From Sporobacter sp942492735 (GTDB taxonomy: Bacteria; Bacillota; Clostridia; Oscillospirales; Oscillospiraceae), in the NCBI GenBank assembly GCA_942492735.1, contig OW818648.1:1054001-1118000 (forward strand): 64,000 nt of DNA, in the 5' to 3' direction. Below, in pieces: positions 8,645 through 16,736 of the stretch. Both the position numbers and the translations under genes were made by a program. Position 1 is the first letter of the stretch. Each line of letters begins with the position of its first letter. The notes beneath the pieces are model-generated. The model worked only from the letters and a program-made list of their open reading frames with translations. It did no database searches and was not told the DNA's origin.

Positions 8645-8755
8645 TTAAGATCAGTAAGTTAACCAGCGGCATTGACGATGCTGCTTTGTTGGGTGATAAT
8701 GTATAAGACCATTATTATACATATTCTCTTTTTCTGTAAAGGGGTGCAAACGATC

Positions 8756-9886
8756 ATGAAATACCCGCGGCCTGCTTACCTCGAACCGGGTATGTCCATA
8801 GAGAAAACAACACAGCTATACGGCGGCGGCGAAATCAGCGTGCCTATATTTCAAACGCCTATTTCACCGGCAGAGAATTTCAGGCGCGCGGCGCGGCGGG
8901 AGCGTCCGCTCTGGGTCCCCAATACCCTCAGCGATCTGCAGACGCTGTGGAAGACGGAGCTCTGCCCGACGCGTGTGCGCGGAATGCAGTTCGGCCCGGA
9001 GTTTAGGAATCCCCCGAAAGAACAGAGTGTTTTTCGCGATTGGTTCAATGCCTCGTGGACATGGGTGCCCTCGGCCGGCGGAGAAATGCTGACGCCGGGG
9101 ACGAAGCTCCTGGACGACATCACAAAGTGGGAAAGCGTTATCGAATTCCCGGTTCTCGACCAATGGGATTTTGAAGGCCCCGCAACGAATTTTATGCGGA
9201 ACCTGCATAACCCGGCTAAGGCGCTCCGTCTCGATATCGGGCATGGCTGTACGGAACGGCTTGTCTCCTTATTGGGTGGATATACGGAGGGGATGCTCGC
9301 CCTCGCCGTGGAGCCGGAAGCCGTGAAGGACTTCCTGGGCCGCTTCGCCGAGCATATCATCGCGCTGTTTGACCTGCTGTATTCGCTTTATCCGATCGAT
9401 ATGCTGACGTACCATGACGATTGGGGCACCGAGCGTGATACATTTTTCTCGGCGAAGATGCTGGAGGATATCGTGCTCGAGCCGACCAGAAAGATCGTTG
9501 AGCATGTCCGGTCTAAGGGCGTCATGTTTGAACTGCACAGCTGCGGAAATATTGAGCGGTTCCTCCCGTATATAGTAGAGCTCAATGTTGAATTTCTGCA
9601 AATACAAAGACGCGCGGTCAATATACCGAAAATGAAAGAACGATACGGCGACAAAATTGGATTTAACACAGGTGTTGAAGGGCTGCTTCCCGGCGATGAT
9701 GTGCCGCTCGAAGAGCTGCTCGCCATGATACGGAAAACGGTTGACCTCTATGGAAAAGGCGGCGGTTTTTATGCCATACTTTTCGACAGAGAGCCGGAAC
9801 GGATATGGGCATCAATCAGCGAGCTGTACGCGTATAGCAGAGAATTCTATGATATACCAGACGAGGGGACGGTTCATGCGTCTTGA
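8756..9886 (+). CDS. URO-D-fold methyltransferase-like protein (MtaA/uroporphyrinogen decarboxylase superfamily)
   Basis: The 376-residue protein has the uroporphyrinogen-decarboxylase fold shared with the corrinoid-dependent methyltransferases MtaA/MtbA and anaerobic O-demethylase components. The zinc-type motif HSCGN is at His261/Cys263, followed by FLPYIVELNVEFLQIQ and GFNTGVEG. This places it with the methyltransferase-like branch rather than true heme-pathway HemE. The start at 8756 was chosen because AAAGGGG lies about 10 bases upstream; an earlier in-frame ATG would add a hydrophobic, unsupported leader. No corrinoid protein gene is nearby. A second URO-D protein lies convergently at 10.2-11.2 kb. 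The methyl donor is unknown. Confidence 0.8.
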   Translation: MKYPRPAYLEPGMSIEKTTQLYGGGEISVPIFQTPISPAENFRRAARRERPLWVPNTLSDLQTLWKTELCPTRVRGMQFGPEFRNPPKEQSVFRDWFNASWTWVPSAGGEMLTPGTKLLDDITKWESVIEFPVLDQWDFEGPATNFMRNLHNPAKALRLDIGHGCTERLVSLLGGYTEGMLALAVEPEAVKDFLGRFAEHIIALFDLLYSLYPIDMLTYHDDWGTERDTFFSAKMLEDIVLEPTRKIVEHVRSKGVMFELHSCGNIERFLPYIVELNVEFLQIQRRAVNIPKMKERYGDKIGFNTGVEGLLPGDDVPLEELLAMIRKTVDLYGKGGGFYAILFDREPERIWASISELYAYSREFYDIPDEGTVHAS

Positions 9887-9977
9887 TTGAATACCTCTGT
9901 ACATATGTTTAAGGTACCATGTTATACGGGTAAAATACCTATGATATCTAAGCTGTCTATGAAAGGGGGTCAATCGT

Positions 9978-10136
9978 ATGTCATTCATTAAGGGCGAGAA
10001 ACCGGGCAGAGGTACGTATCAGTGCGTTTACAGCAGCGACAGGGTCAATCTCGTAAACGACAGTGATGTGCTGCCGGCATGTCCCAATGCCGATTGCCTC
10101 ATTGCGCACGAAACACGATGGAAGAAACGTGTGTAA
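9978..10136 (+). CDS. Small protein, 52 residues, with conserved-looking cysteines
   Basis: A short reading frame starts at ATG 9978, 8 bases after the strong ribosome site GAAAGGGGG, and ends at TAA 10136. The product begins MSFIKGEKPGRGTYQC and contains Cys16, Cys35 (PACPNADC) and Cys40, a pattern like a minimal zinc ribbon with a missing or unusual fourth ligand. It is followed by a long terminator hairpin. It lies between the two URO-D genes but on the strand of the first. I recognise no named family with certainty. Function unknown. Confidence 0.65.
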   Translation: MSFIKGEKPGRGTYQCVYSSDRVNLVNDSDVLPACPNADCLIAHETRWKKRV

Positions 10137-10146
10137 TAAGGCGATC

Positions 10147-10199
10147 CCACAGCAAAAACACTGCGCGCACAATAGGTGCGCGCAGTGTTTTTGCTGTGG
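10147..10199. terminator. Long bidirectional terminator hairpin
   Basis: A perfect 24-bp stem (10147-10170 with 10176-10199) and 5-nt loop AATAG separate the small plus-strand gene from the minus-strand URO-D gene. Each arm contains an A5/T5 tract, so it can end transcription from both sides. Confidence 0.85.
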
Positions 10200-10204
10200 C
10201 GGCT

Positions 10205-11245
10205 CTATTTGATGTAATAATCCCTGCCGTAGTTAAAGGACTCTTCGCTGATCCATTTGTTGACTTGGGCGATGGTCTCGTCGCCATGCCGTCCCAGAGC
10301 GGCACCGAAGAAAGCGAAGCCGCCGTCGGGCGCGTACTTGTCGATGCACTCTCTGACAAGATTTCTGACGTGCTCCTCACTGACCTCCGGCCAGGTGCTC
10401 GGCGGCACCCAGTTGAAGCCGCCGGCGATGGCAAGGCTCCGGCCGTATTTTTTCTTGATCCCAAGAAGGTCGTTGGATACCTGCGCGGGATCCCAGACTT
10501 TAATTCCGATGTCAATCATGTCCTGAAGGAAATCCTCGCAGCGACCGCAATTGTGGAGTTGAATCGGGATTCCCCTGTCGACAATCGGCTGCGTCAGCCG
10601 TTTGTAAACGGGCTTCAGGAATTCGCGGAACATGCTGGGTGACATGAACGGATTGTTGTTCGTCGCTGTGTCATCGAGCAGATACATAATATCCGGAGCG
10701 TAATAGTCGACGGTCGCCTGGATAATCGGCATATAGATATCGACCATATAGTTTAAGAGTTCTTTGACGCTCTCCGGCTCTTCATAAAAGGCCATAAGGC
10801 CGTTTTCAAAACCCATAAAGGCGATAAGCTGCTGGAACGGCATGAGCCCGATGACGCCCATGGCGGCCTCCTCTGCCCGGTTGAGGCCGACCCTCTTAAA
10901 ATCCGCCTTCGCCATCTTCTCCCAATCGATATGCGCATCAATCTCCGGTTTTCTGATGACGTCGCGCCATTTTGTGATATCGTCGAGGATGTAATTATTC
11001 GGTTCTGGGATACACGCAAAATTCGTCTCCCGATTCGCGATATAGTTGACGCCCCATATATCTTGCCGGCCGGTCGGCGCAGGTGTAATATGCGTTTCGT
11101 CAAATAAGGACGGGCCCATGATCTTACATGGAATTTCGCCGTTATAGCTGGGAAATGACATTGTAAAAAGCGGTACATGCTCAGGCAGCTCACCTTTTGC
11201 CAGCCGCAGATAATTCTCTTTTGGCGTCAATTTCGATTTCGCCAC
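10205..11245 (-). CDS. URO-D-fold methyltransferase-like protein
   Basis: The 346-residue protein belongs to the same superfamily as the gene at 8.7 kb, with the zinc-type motif LHNCGRCEDF and a C-terminal GGFAFFGAALGRHGD segment. The start is GTG 11245, because AAAGGAG lies 8 bases upstream; the longer frame begins with TTG before that site. It is the last gene of a leftward operon with zinc alcohol dehydrogenase, aconitase-X subunits and an FAD oxidoreductase, and stops just before a bidirectional terminator. Family members act in methyl transfer from corrinoid proteins or in related C1 reactions. No corrinoid protein is encoded here, so the partner or reaction is open. Confidence 0.8.
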   Translation of the reverse strand: MAKSKLTPKENYLRLAKGELPEHVPLFTMSFPSYNGEIPCKIMGPSLFDETHITPAPTGRQDIWGVNYIANRETNFACIPEPNNYILDDITKWRDVIRKPEIDAHIDWEKMAKADFKRVGLNRAEEAAMGVIGLMPFQQLIAFMGFENGLMAFYEEPESVKELLNYMVDIYMPIIQATVDYYAPDIMYLLDDTATNNNPFMSPSMFREFLKPVYKRLTQPIVDRGIPIQLHNCGRCEDFLQDMIDIGIKVWDPAQVSNDLLGIKKKYGRSLAIAGGFNWVPPSTWPEVSEEHVRNLVRECIDKYAPDGGFAFFGAALGRHGDETIAQVNKWISEESFNYGRDYYIK

Positions 11246-11302
11246 AGTGGTTTCTCCTTTATCATCATTCAAATATCAGATAGTTTCCAGGCTATAAAGC
11301 GA

Positions 11303-12544
11303 CTAAATGTGCAGCTTGACATTTTGAGCAATCAGGCGCTTTTGAAGCGCGACAATATCGAGTTTAGAAAAGTCGCTGCTTATGGCTGCCGCCGTTCCGG
11401 CTGCCTCGCCTGTAACAGCACAGGGCGGAATGACACGGGTGATGTCCCACATGGCGTCTGTGACTGATATATCGCGCCCTGCGGCAAGCAGGTTTTTAAC
11501 CTCGTTGCAGTAAAGCGTTCCAAAGGGGATTTCATAAGCGGGCCCGCGTTTGCGCCAATCACCAGTCATACCGATGCTTTCTGCCATAAACGTGCGGCTT
11601 TGGGTATCGTCCATTGTGTAAGCGCCCACAAGCCTCCGAGACATCCGCACGAGCGGGATTGTGGATATTGTGACAGGGACATACGAGACGTCGGCTTTTC
11701 GGTGCTCCAGGATATCTTCATACATCTTGGTGTGCGCGGCAATAACAGCGCGGCTGAGTTCTTCACCGTCAACGCCGGAGAAGCGGACGTTTTTATCAAG
11801 GCTCTCTACCTTGTTCGCCTTATACCGGTCCGCTTCCTGTTTTGCGCCTGGCGTTTGACCCGGCGCGATATCGGCAAGTCCAAACATTTTCAGTGATACC
11901 TTACCCCCGCCGTGATTGACGTCAGTGTAATAGTAGTACCAGCTCGCCAGGCCGTTGCCGCCCTCGTGTAATGAAGTCTTTGCCCCAGCCATATGGCAGA
12001 TATCGGCATCTCCCGTGCAGTCTATAACAGACTGTATCTCAATCGCGGAGCGCCCGGATTTGTTCTCGACGATGACAGAGGTGATTGTATCGCCGTCCTT
12101 GGTAACGGCGCAGGCAAGCGTTCCATACAGGATTGTCACACCGAGCGATACAAGCAGCGCTTCAGCCTTCAGGGCGAACATGTGCGGGTTAAACTGTGTA
12201 ATATAACGGTTCTTTATCCGCTCCTCCAAGGAACCATTGTGCAGCCAGGCCTGCGGGTAATTGGCCTCTGCCCCATGCTCGATGGACAGCTTCAGGAGCT
12301 CTTCACCTATACCGAAGACAAGCTGATTGCCCTCGCCATCGCACAGCGGCAGATAGATCGTGACGAGGCCAAGCGTTGCCATGCCGCCGAGCGCGAATTC
12401 TCGCTCGAGAAGAATGACTTTTCTGCCGTTCCGAGCTGCGGCCAAGGCAGCCGCAATGCCGGCAATGCCGCCCCCGGCGACAAGCACATCGCACACTTGG
12501 GAAATCTTTATTTTTTGTTCTCGCTCAACTATAAAATTATCCAC
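11303..12544 (-). CDS. FAD-dependent oxidoreductase (FAD_oxidored family)
   Basis: The 413-residue flavoprotein has the dinucleotide-binding motif AGGGIAGIAAALAAARNG near residues 23-40, then LLEREFALGGMAT. The mid-protein segment VIDCTGDADICHMAG is typical of the FAD_oxidored (PF12831) family, and the C-terminal LLAAGRDISVTDAMWDITR is the second FAD contact. The start is GTG 12544, 16 bp after the aconitase-X small subunit gene, so the two are co-transcribed. It lacks a [4Fe-4S] domain. It probably oxidises or reduces an intermediate made by the aconitase-X enzyme. Substrate unknown. Confidence 0.85.
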   Translation of the reverse strand: MDNFIVEREQKIKISQVCDVLVAGGGIAGIAAALAAARNGRKVILLEREFALGGMATLGLVTIYLPLCDGEGNQLVFGIGEELLKLSIEHGAEANYPQAWLHNGSLEERIKNRYITQFNPHMFALKAEALLVSLGVTILYGTLACAVTKDGDTITSVIVENKSGRSAIEIQSVIDCTGDADICHMAGAKTSLHEGGNGLASWYYYYTDVNHGGGKVSLKMFGLADIAPGQTPGAKQEADRYKANKVESLDKNVRFSGVDGEELSRAVIAAHTKMYEDILEHRKADVSYVPVTISTIPLVRMSRRLVGAYTMDDTQSRTFMAESIGMTGDWRKRGPAYEIPFGTLYCNEVKNLLAAGRDISVTDAMWDITRVIPPCAVTGEAAGTAAAISSDFSKLDIVALQKRLIAQNVKLHI

Positions 12545-12560
12545 GAAGCCATCCTCAATA

Positions 12561-12965
12561 TCAGTCTTTTTTAGTGATTTCGATATACCCTTCGTCAGCG
12601 TTCACCAGCACCATGTCGCCCGTTTCAATGACTTCCATCGGGTCTCTTTCGAAATCGGTCATGGAAGGGACGTGCGCAGACAGCGCGCACAAAACGGTGA
12701 TTGGACTGGCGACAGTATGGACAAATGCCGCGGGCTTGTTTGGTCCGAACCCATAAATCATGAATCCGCCCGAACCGCGCGGCGAGGGATATACGAGTAC
12801 TTTTCCCTTGTAAGATACCTTAAACAGTGGGTGGTTCCGCTCCGTCGTATAGCCCCTTGCCGCACTGACGTTTGCAAACCCCTGGAGCGGCATCGGAGAT
12901 ACGAGCGCTTCCGCTTCCGCGCAGCCGCCGTATTCCTTGCGTCCATAAATTCTAATCTTTCTCAT
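12561..12965 (-). CDS. Aconitase X small subunit (swivel domain)
   Basis: The 134-residue protein matches the AcnX swivel (formerly DUF126) family, the small subunit of split aconitase-X enzymes. Features are the N-terminal GRKEYGGCAEAEALVSPMPLQGF and the GSGG-FMIYGFGPNKPAAFV segment. The start at 12965 has GGAGG 5 bases upstream. It directly follows the large subunit. AcnX complexes are dehydratases; known activities are cis-3-hydroxy-L-proline dehydratase in bacteria and phosphomevalonate dehydratase in archaea. The neighbouring alcohol dehydrogenase, flavoprotein and URO-D genes fit neither well, so a different hydroxyacid substrate is possible. Confidence 0.85.
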   Translation of the reverse strand: MRKIRIYGRKEYGGCAEAEALVSPMPLQGFANVSAARGYTTERNHPLFKVSYKGKVLVYPSPRGSGGFMIYGFGPNKPAAFVHTVASPITVLCALSAHVPSMTDFERDPMEVIETGDMVLVNADEGYIEITKKD

Positions 12966-13005
12966 AATAACCTCCATATTGCCGCAAAGCGGCGACACAA
13001 ATCAG

Positions 13006-13027
13006 CGCGAAAAGCTTGCTTTTCGCG
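13006..13027. other. Short-loop hairpin between aconitase-X genes
   Basis: A perfect 10-bp inverted repeat with a 2-nt centre (effective loop 4 nt) abuts the stop codon of the large subunit, within the 62-bp gap to the small subunit gene. It may stabilise or process the transcript; it has no T run. Confidence 0.55.
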
Positions 13028-14341
13028 TTATTTCCATTCCCCGCGCCATTTGCCTGTCAGGGCAGCGTCGATGCAGTTGTCCGTTGTGCCGTAGCAAACC
13101 TGAAGCCTGTTGTCGTCATCGGGATAGCATCCGGTGACATAGTTGGCTTGCTTGGCTGTGTCGACAGCGACATTTTTGACACCCTCGGGTACGGCACCCA
13201 TTGCGGCAAGGCACGCGCCGGCCATCAGTTTCGCGCCGGCATCTGCGAAGATTTTGGCATAACCAAGGTTCTTTGCGACATCGTACAGCCACGGCGCGGT
13301 CATGATCCAAAGCGGAATCCTGCATTTTTTCCCCTCAAGCCTTCGGGCCAGAAGCATCAGGTCGACAATGTTCAGGTGCGGACAGCCGAGATAAACCATG
13401 TCCACAATGTCCGTCGTGTGGAAGTTCAGCGTGTCGTAAGCTTTTCTCAGTTCCTTATCCCCGATCATTGTCTCGCGCCTTGGCTTTTTACCGCCCAGAG
13501 CCCATTCGAGCGTCGGTGCTTCGGGTGTACTGCCTGGAATATGGTACATGCTCACTGCGCCGCCGGTATGGATCGCTGAGTTAATTTTTTGGAACTGCGT
13601 CGTCGTCGGTTTCGCTGTCCCCGTCAGAACTGGAACGTCGCAATGGACATCCTCACCAACGGCATAACCGAATACATCCCACTCCATATCTGTCTGGATC
13701 AAACGTTCCGTCTTGACGAGAACAGTGCCGTATCTGTTTTCGGTGATATGCATGCCGTAGTAAGGCGCCTTACCCAAGAAGCAGGTGGCAAAGGTGCCGT
13801 CAAAATTAGTCCGGGCACCAAGAACAGCGTTGCAGTAGGGGATTTGCGAGCTCTCGAACCAGGAGCAGTGCTGGCCGATGGAGGGGAAATAGGTCATGGT
13901 GAGATAATTCGCGCAGGAGTGTGATGTCATCATCCCCATTTTTCTGTAGAGCTTATAAAAATCCTCGTGCATGGCCTTTTCATGAAATGCGGGATCATCT
14001 TGCTTGTTGTCCTTATTCTGGTAGGAGCAGATATTACAGCCTTGCCAGCCGTGTATCGGCGCTTGTTCGGGGAAGGGTGATTTGTTGGCGAATGTCGGGA
14101 TCTTAAAATGCGCGCCGGATTCGACGAGCGCCTCCAGATCGCTCAGTGTGAAGCCATAAAACGGCGACAATTGATTCCCGGGCGTATGCAAATCGCCCGT
14201 ACCGTCCAGGTCGACAAGTCGCTGGGCGCCCGCAATTTCACTCATTTCAACAAGATATTGCATGCAGACCTGCGGGATAATCCCACTGTCCCCCTGCAGC
14301 ATTCTTTTTTCTTCATCTGTTAGTTGCACTGATGTACCCAT
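13028..14341 (-). CDS. Aconitase X large (catalytic) subunit
   Basis: The 437-residue protein matches the AcnX catalytic family (formerly DUF521). It starts LTDEEKRMLQGDSGIIPQ, the hallmark opening, and has candidate Fe-S cysteines in CNIC (near residue 104), GCPH (near 318) and the C-terminal TGCYPDDD. AcnX enzymes dehydrate a hydroxylated substrate with an iron-sulfur cluster. The gene begins 2 bp after the stop of the zinc alcohol dehydrogenase, which implies translational coupling, and is followed by its small subunit. This order (dehydrogenase, AcnX large, AcnX small, flavoprotein, URO-D) is the core of an uncharacterised catabolic operon. Confidence 0.88.
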   Translation of the reverse strand: MGTSVQLTDEEKRMLQGDSGIIPQVCMQYLVEMSEIAGAQRLVDLDGTGDLHTPGNQLSPFYGFTLSDLEALVESGAHFKIPTFANKSPFPEQAPIHGWQGCNICSYQNKDNKQDDPAFHEKAMHEDFYKLYRKMGMMTSHSCANYLTMTYFPSIGQHCSWFESSQIPYCNAVLGARTNFDGTFATCFLGKAPYYGMHITENRYGTVLVKTERLIQTDMEWDVFGYAVGEDVHCDVPVLTGTAKPTTTQFQKINSAIHTGGAVSMYHIPGSTPEAPTLEWALGGKKPRRETMIGDKELRKAYDTLNFHTTDIVDMVYLGCPHLNIVDLMLLARRLEGKKCRIPLWIMTAPWLYDVAKNLGYAKIFADAGAKLMAGACLAAMGAVPEGVKNVAVDTAKQANYVTGCYPDDDNRLQVCYGTTDNCIDAALTGKWRGEWK

Positions 14342-14343
14342 GC

Positions 14344-15456
14344 TTATTTCTCTCCTCCGATCACAACGACATTTTTCAGCGCGCCCTTCAGGGAGTCGTC
14401 AAGCGCTTCTTTGATCTGATCGAGCGTGAAGCGGTGTGTCAAAAGAGCATCGATATCAATCATGCCCTTGCGGTACATGTCCATATATTTTGGGATATCG
14501 CGCCGCAGTGTGACAGCGCCCATGACACTGCCGGTCAAACGTTTGCCAAGGAGAAACTCCATGTAGCACACATCAGCCATCATCTCATTGGCCGGCAGCT
14601 CGTGACCGACGACGACCATCTGGCCATATCCGGCGGTTATATCCAGGCATGTGCGCTTGATTCCCTTCCCCGCGACTGCCACGAAGGAATGATCCACACC
14701 GAAACCACGTGTAATCTTCTTTACTTCCTCGACAGTGTCGCACTTTTTGGGATTAATCGTGTGCGTCGCGCCAAATTTGACAGCGGCTTCAAGCTTGCTG
14801 TCCATTGTGTCAATCGCAATAATGGGAATCGCACCAGACAGCTTTGCGCCCATGATCGCCGACAAGCCGACGCCGCCGCAGCCGATAACAGCAAAGGTCT
14901 CTCCCGGTTTTATCTTGCATCTGTTGAGCACTGCGCCGAAGCCGGACATAAAACCGCAAGCCAAAGCGGAACCGATTTCAAACGGGATGTCGTCGTCGAG
15001 CTTGACGAGCATCGCTTCGTGGGCGTTCGTATACTCAGCAAAACCGCTCGCACCGGAGCATGTCTGGATGCATACCTCGCCGTTTAAACGCGTGTACGGG
15101 CTTGGTACTCGGAAAGACATCGGCGGAATATTCTCACAAAACCAATGGCGGTCGTGCAGGCACTGGTCACAGTGACCGCAGCCCTGACGCACCTCTGTGC
15201 ACAGAACTCGGTCGCCCGGTTTTACATATGTCACTTTAGATCCAATGATATCAACAATTCCCGCAATCTCGTGCCCTGCCATGCCGGGTCCTTCATAAAC
15301 CCCGTGCTCACCGGTAAAGGCGTGAATATCGCTGTGGCAGATTGTGCAAGTCATGACCTTCAGCCGAACTTCGTAATCTCCCGGATCTGCCAGCTCTACC
15401 TCTTCAACGATGACATCCAATCCCATCTTTGTGACGAGTGCTGCTCTGCACCTCAT
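14344..15456 (-). CDS. Zinc-dependent alcohol dehydrogenase (MDR superfamily)
   Basis: This 370-residue medium-chain dehydrogenase has catalytic zinc ligands Cys40 (ICHSDIH) and His62-Glu63 (GHE), the four structural-zinc cysteines Cys93, Cys96, Cys99 and Cys107, and the NAD-binding motif GCGGVGLSA near residue 190. It resembles class-III-like alcohol dehydrogenases. It is the first gene of the leftward aconitase-X operon and is divergent from a LysR regulator, with a 299-bp region between them. It presumably oxidises an alcohol entering, or reduces an aldehyde leaving, the pathway. Substrate unknown. Confidence 0.93.
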   Translation of the reverse strand: MRCRAALVTKMGLDVIVEEVELADPGDYEVRLKVMTCTICHSDIHAFTGEHGVYEGPGMAGHEIAGIVDIIGSKVTYVKPGDRVLCTEVRQGCGHCDQCLHDRHWFCENIPPMSFRVPSPYTRLNGEVCIQTCSGASGFAEYTNAHEAMLVKLDDDIPFEIGSALACGFMSGFGAVLNRCKIKPGETFAVIGCGGVGLSAIMGAKLSGAIPIIAIDTMDSKLEAAVKFGATHTINPKKCDTVEEVKKITRGFGVDHSFVAVAGKGIKRTCLDITAGYGQMVVVGHELPANEMMADVCYMEFLLGKRLTGSVMGAVTLRRDIPKYMDMYRKGMIDIDALLTHRFTLDQIKEALDDSLKGALKNVVVIGGEK

Positions 15457-15679
15457 ATAGTCGTTCCTCCTTGGTTAATAAAATGATGTTATCTAAACAA
15501 TAGTATCGCGATGACGATGTAATGCGCCGTATTATAACCGTAGAAAATATGAAATTTTACAGGAATAATATATGATGTTCTGAAGGATTTGTACAACATA
15601 AATATCGTCGCTGCTCTTACATCGGTGGAATGGTATAGACGCACGACGCCTTGCACGGCGCTTAACGACCGGAGTTCTG

Positions 15680-15708
15680 TTGTTTTTCAAAGCCTCGTCT
15701 GTTATAAT
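15680..15708 (+). promoter_or_regulatory. Predicted sigma-A promoter of the LysR gene
   Basis: TTGTTT (15680-15685), a 17-bp spacer and TATAAT (15703-15708) lie about 45 bp before the LysR start. The rest of the 15457-15755 intergenic region is AT-rich and must also hold the promoter of the opposite operon; no clear operator stands out. Confidence 0.6.
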
Positions 15709-15755
15709 ATTAAGAAAATCAGGCTGAATTCGGATAACCGGGGGAGGGTGAAACG

Positions 15756-16673
15756 ATGTATAACATTACCTTTCAGCAGATGGAAGCCTTCGTGACAGTT
15801 GCGAAATATTTAAACCTCTCCAAAGCGGCTGACGCCATGTTTATTACGCAGTCGGCGCTGAGTAAAACACTGCAGAGATTTGAAGAAGGCGTCGAACTGC
15901 AGCTTTTTACAAGGAGCAATCAAGGCCTGGCGCTGACAAATGAAGGTGCGTTTCTTTCTTCAAATCTCGAAACGCTGTACAACAATATGAACAAGGTGAT
16001 AAAAACAGCGCACAGCATCGGCTCTTCGCAGAGAAAAAAGCTGCGCATTGTTGCGCCGAGCTCGTATGATGCCGCGGCGGACTTTGACAGGCTGAAGAGC
16101 TTCGTCAAGCTGTATCAGAGCAAATACCCCGACGTCGTACTGGTCGAATCACTGTTCGATTTCAGGGAGCTGCGCCAGTCACTTGAATTCGGTGATACCG
16201 ATCTTGTTTTCACACAGGATTTTTCCATAGTCGATATGCAGGATATATCCTATAAACGCATATCAAGATTCAAGAGATTCTTGGCGATGTCCGCAAGCCA
16301 TCCTCTGGCGTCGAATGACGCGCTGATTTGCGATACGCTTGACGACGAGATATTTTATACAGTGCCGATCCCCAAAGAATTATCCAACTTAAATGATACC
16401 TTTGCACAGTGCCGCAGGATGGGGTTCACGCCCAAAGCGCTGGAATTCGTGCCGAACTTTCAAACGCTGCTGCATAATATCCGGCAGGGAAAGGGTATGG
16501 GCATCTGCGGGCGGTTCAGTTATCTGGGCTATGATGACATTAAATATTTTCCGCTTCCGGAGTCTGAAAATAACGCTCACGTCATCGTTGCTTGGCGCAC
16601 CGACCGGCTTTCCAGTGAGGCGCGCAGCTTCATAAGCCTGCTGACGGATGAAGACGCAGTCGAAGGTAAATAA
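15756..16673 (+). CDS. LysR-family transcriptional regulator
   Basis: The 305-residue protein has a LysR winged helix-turn-helix (MYNITFQQMEAFVTVAKYLN, then FITQSALSKTLQRFEE) and an effector-binding domain. Its ribosome site GGGGGAGGGTG is very strong. It is divergent from the aconitase-X operon and lies 63 bp upstream of the molybdopterin oxidoreductase on its own strand, so it may control both. Several regulators of this subtype govern aromatic or organic acid catabolism; the inducer here is unknown. Confidence 0.92.
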   Translation: MYNITFQQMEAFVTVAKYLNLSKAADAMFITQSALSKTLQRFEEGVELQLFTRSNQGLALTNEGAFLSSNLETLYNNMNKVIKTAHSIGSSQRKKLRIVAPSSYDAAADFDRLKSFVKLYQSKYPDVVLVESLFDFRELRQSLEFGDTDLVFTQDFSIVDMQDISYKRISRFKRFLAMSASHPLASNDALICDTLDDEIFYTVPIPKELSNLNDTFAQCRRMGFTPKALEFVPNFQTLLHNIRQGKGMGICGRFSYLGYDDIKYFPLPESENNAHVIVAWRTDRLSSEARSFISLLTDEDAVEGK

Positions 16674-16736
16674 AGAAGTCGGCGCTTCTCAGGCCGGCGG
16701 TTTCAAGATAATCTTTTTTTGGAAGGATGCTGTCTT

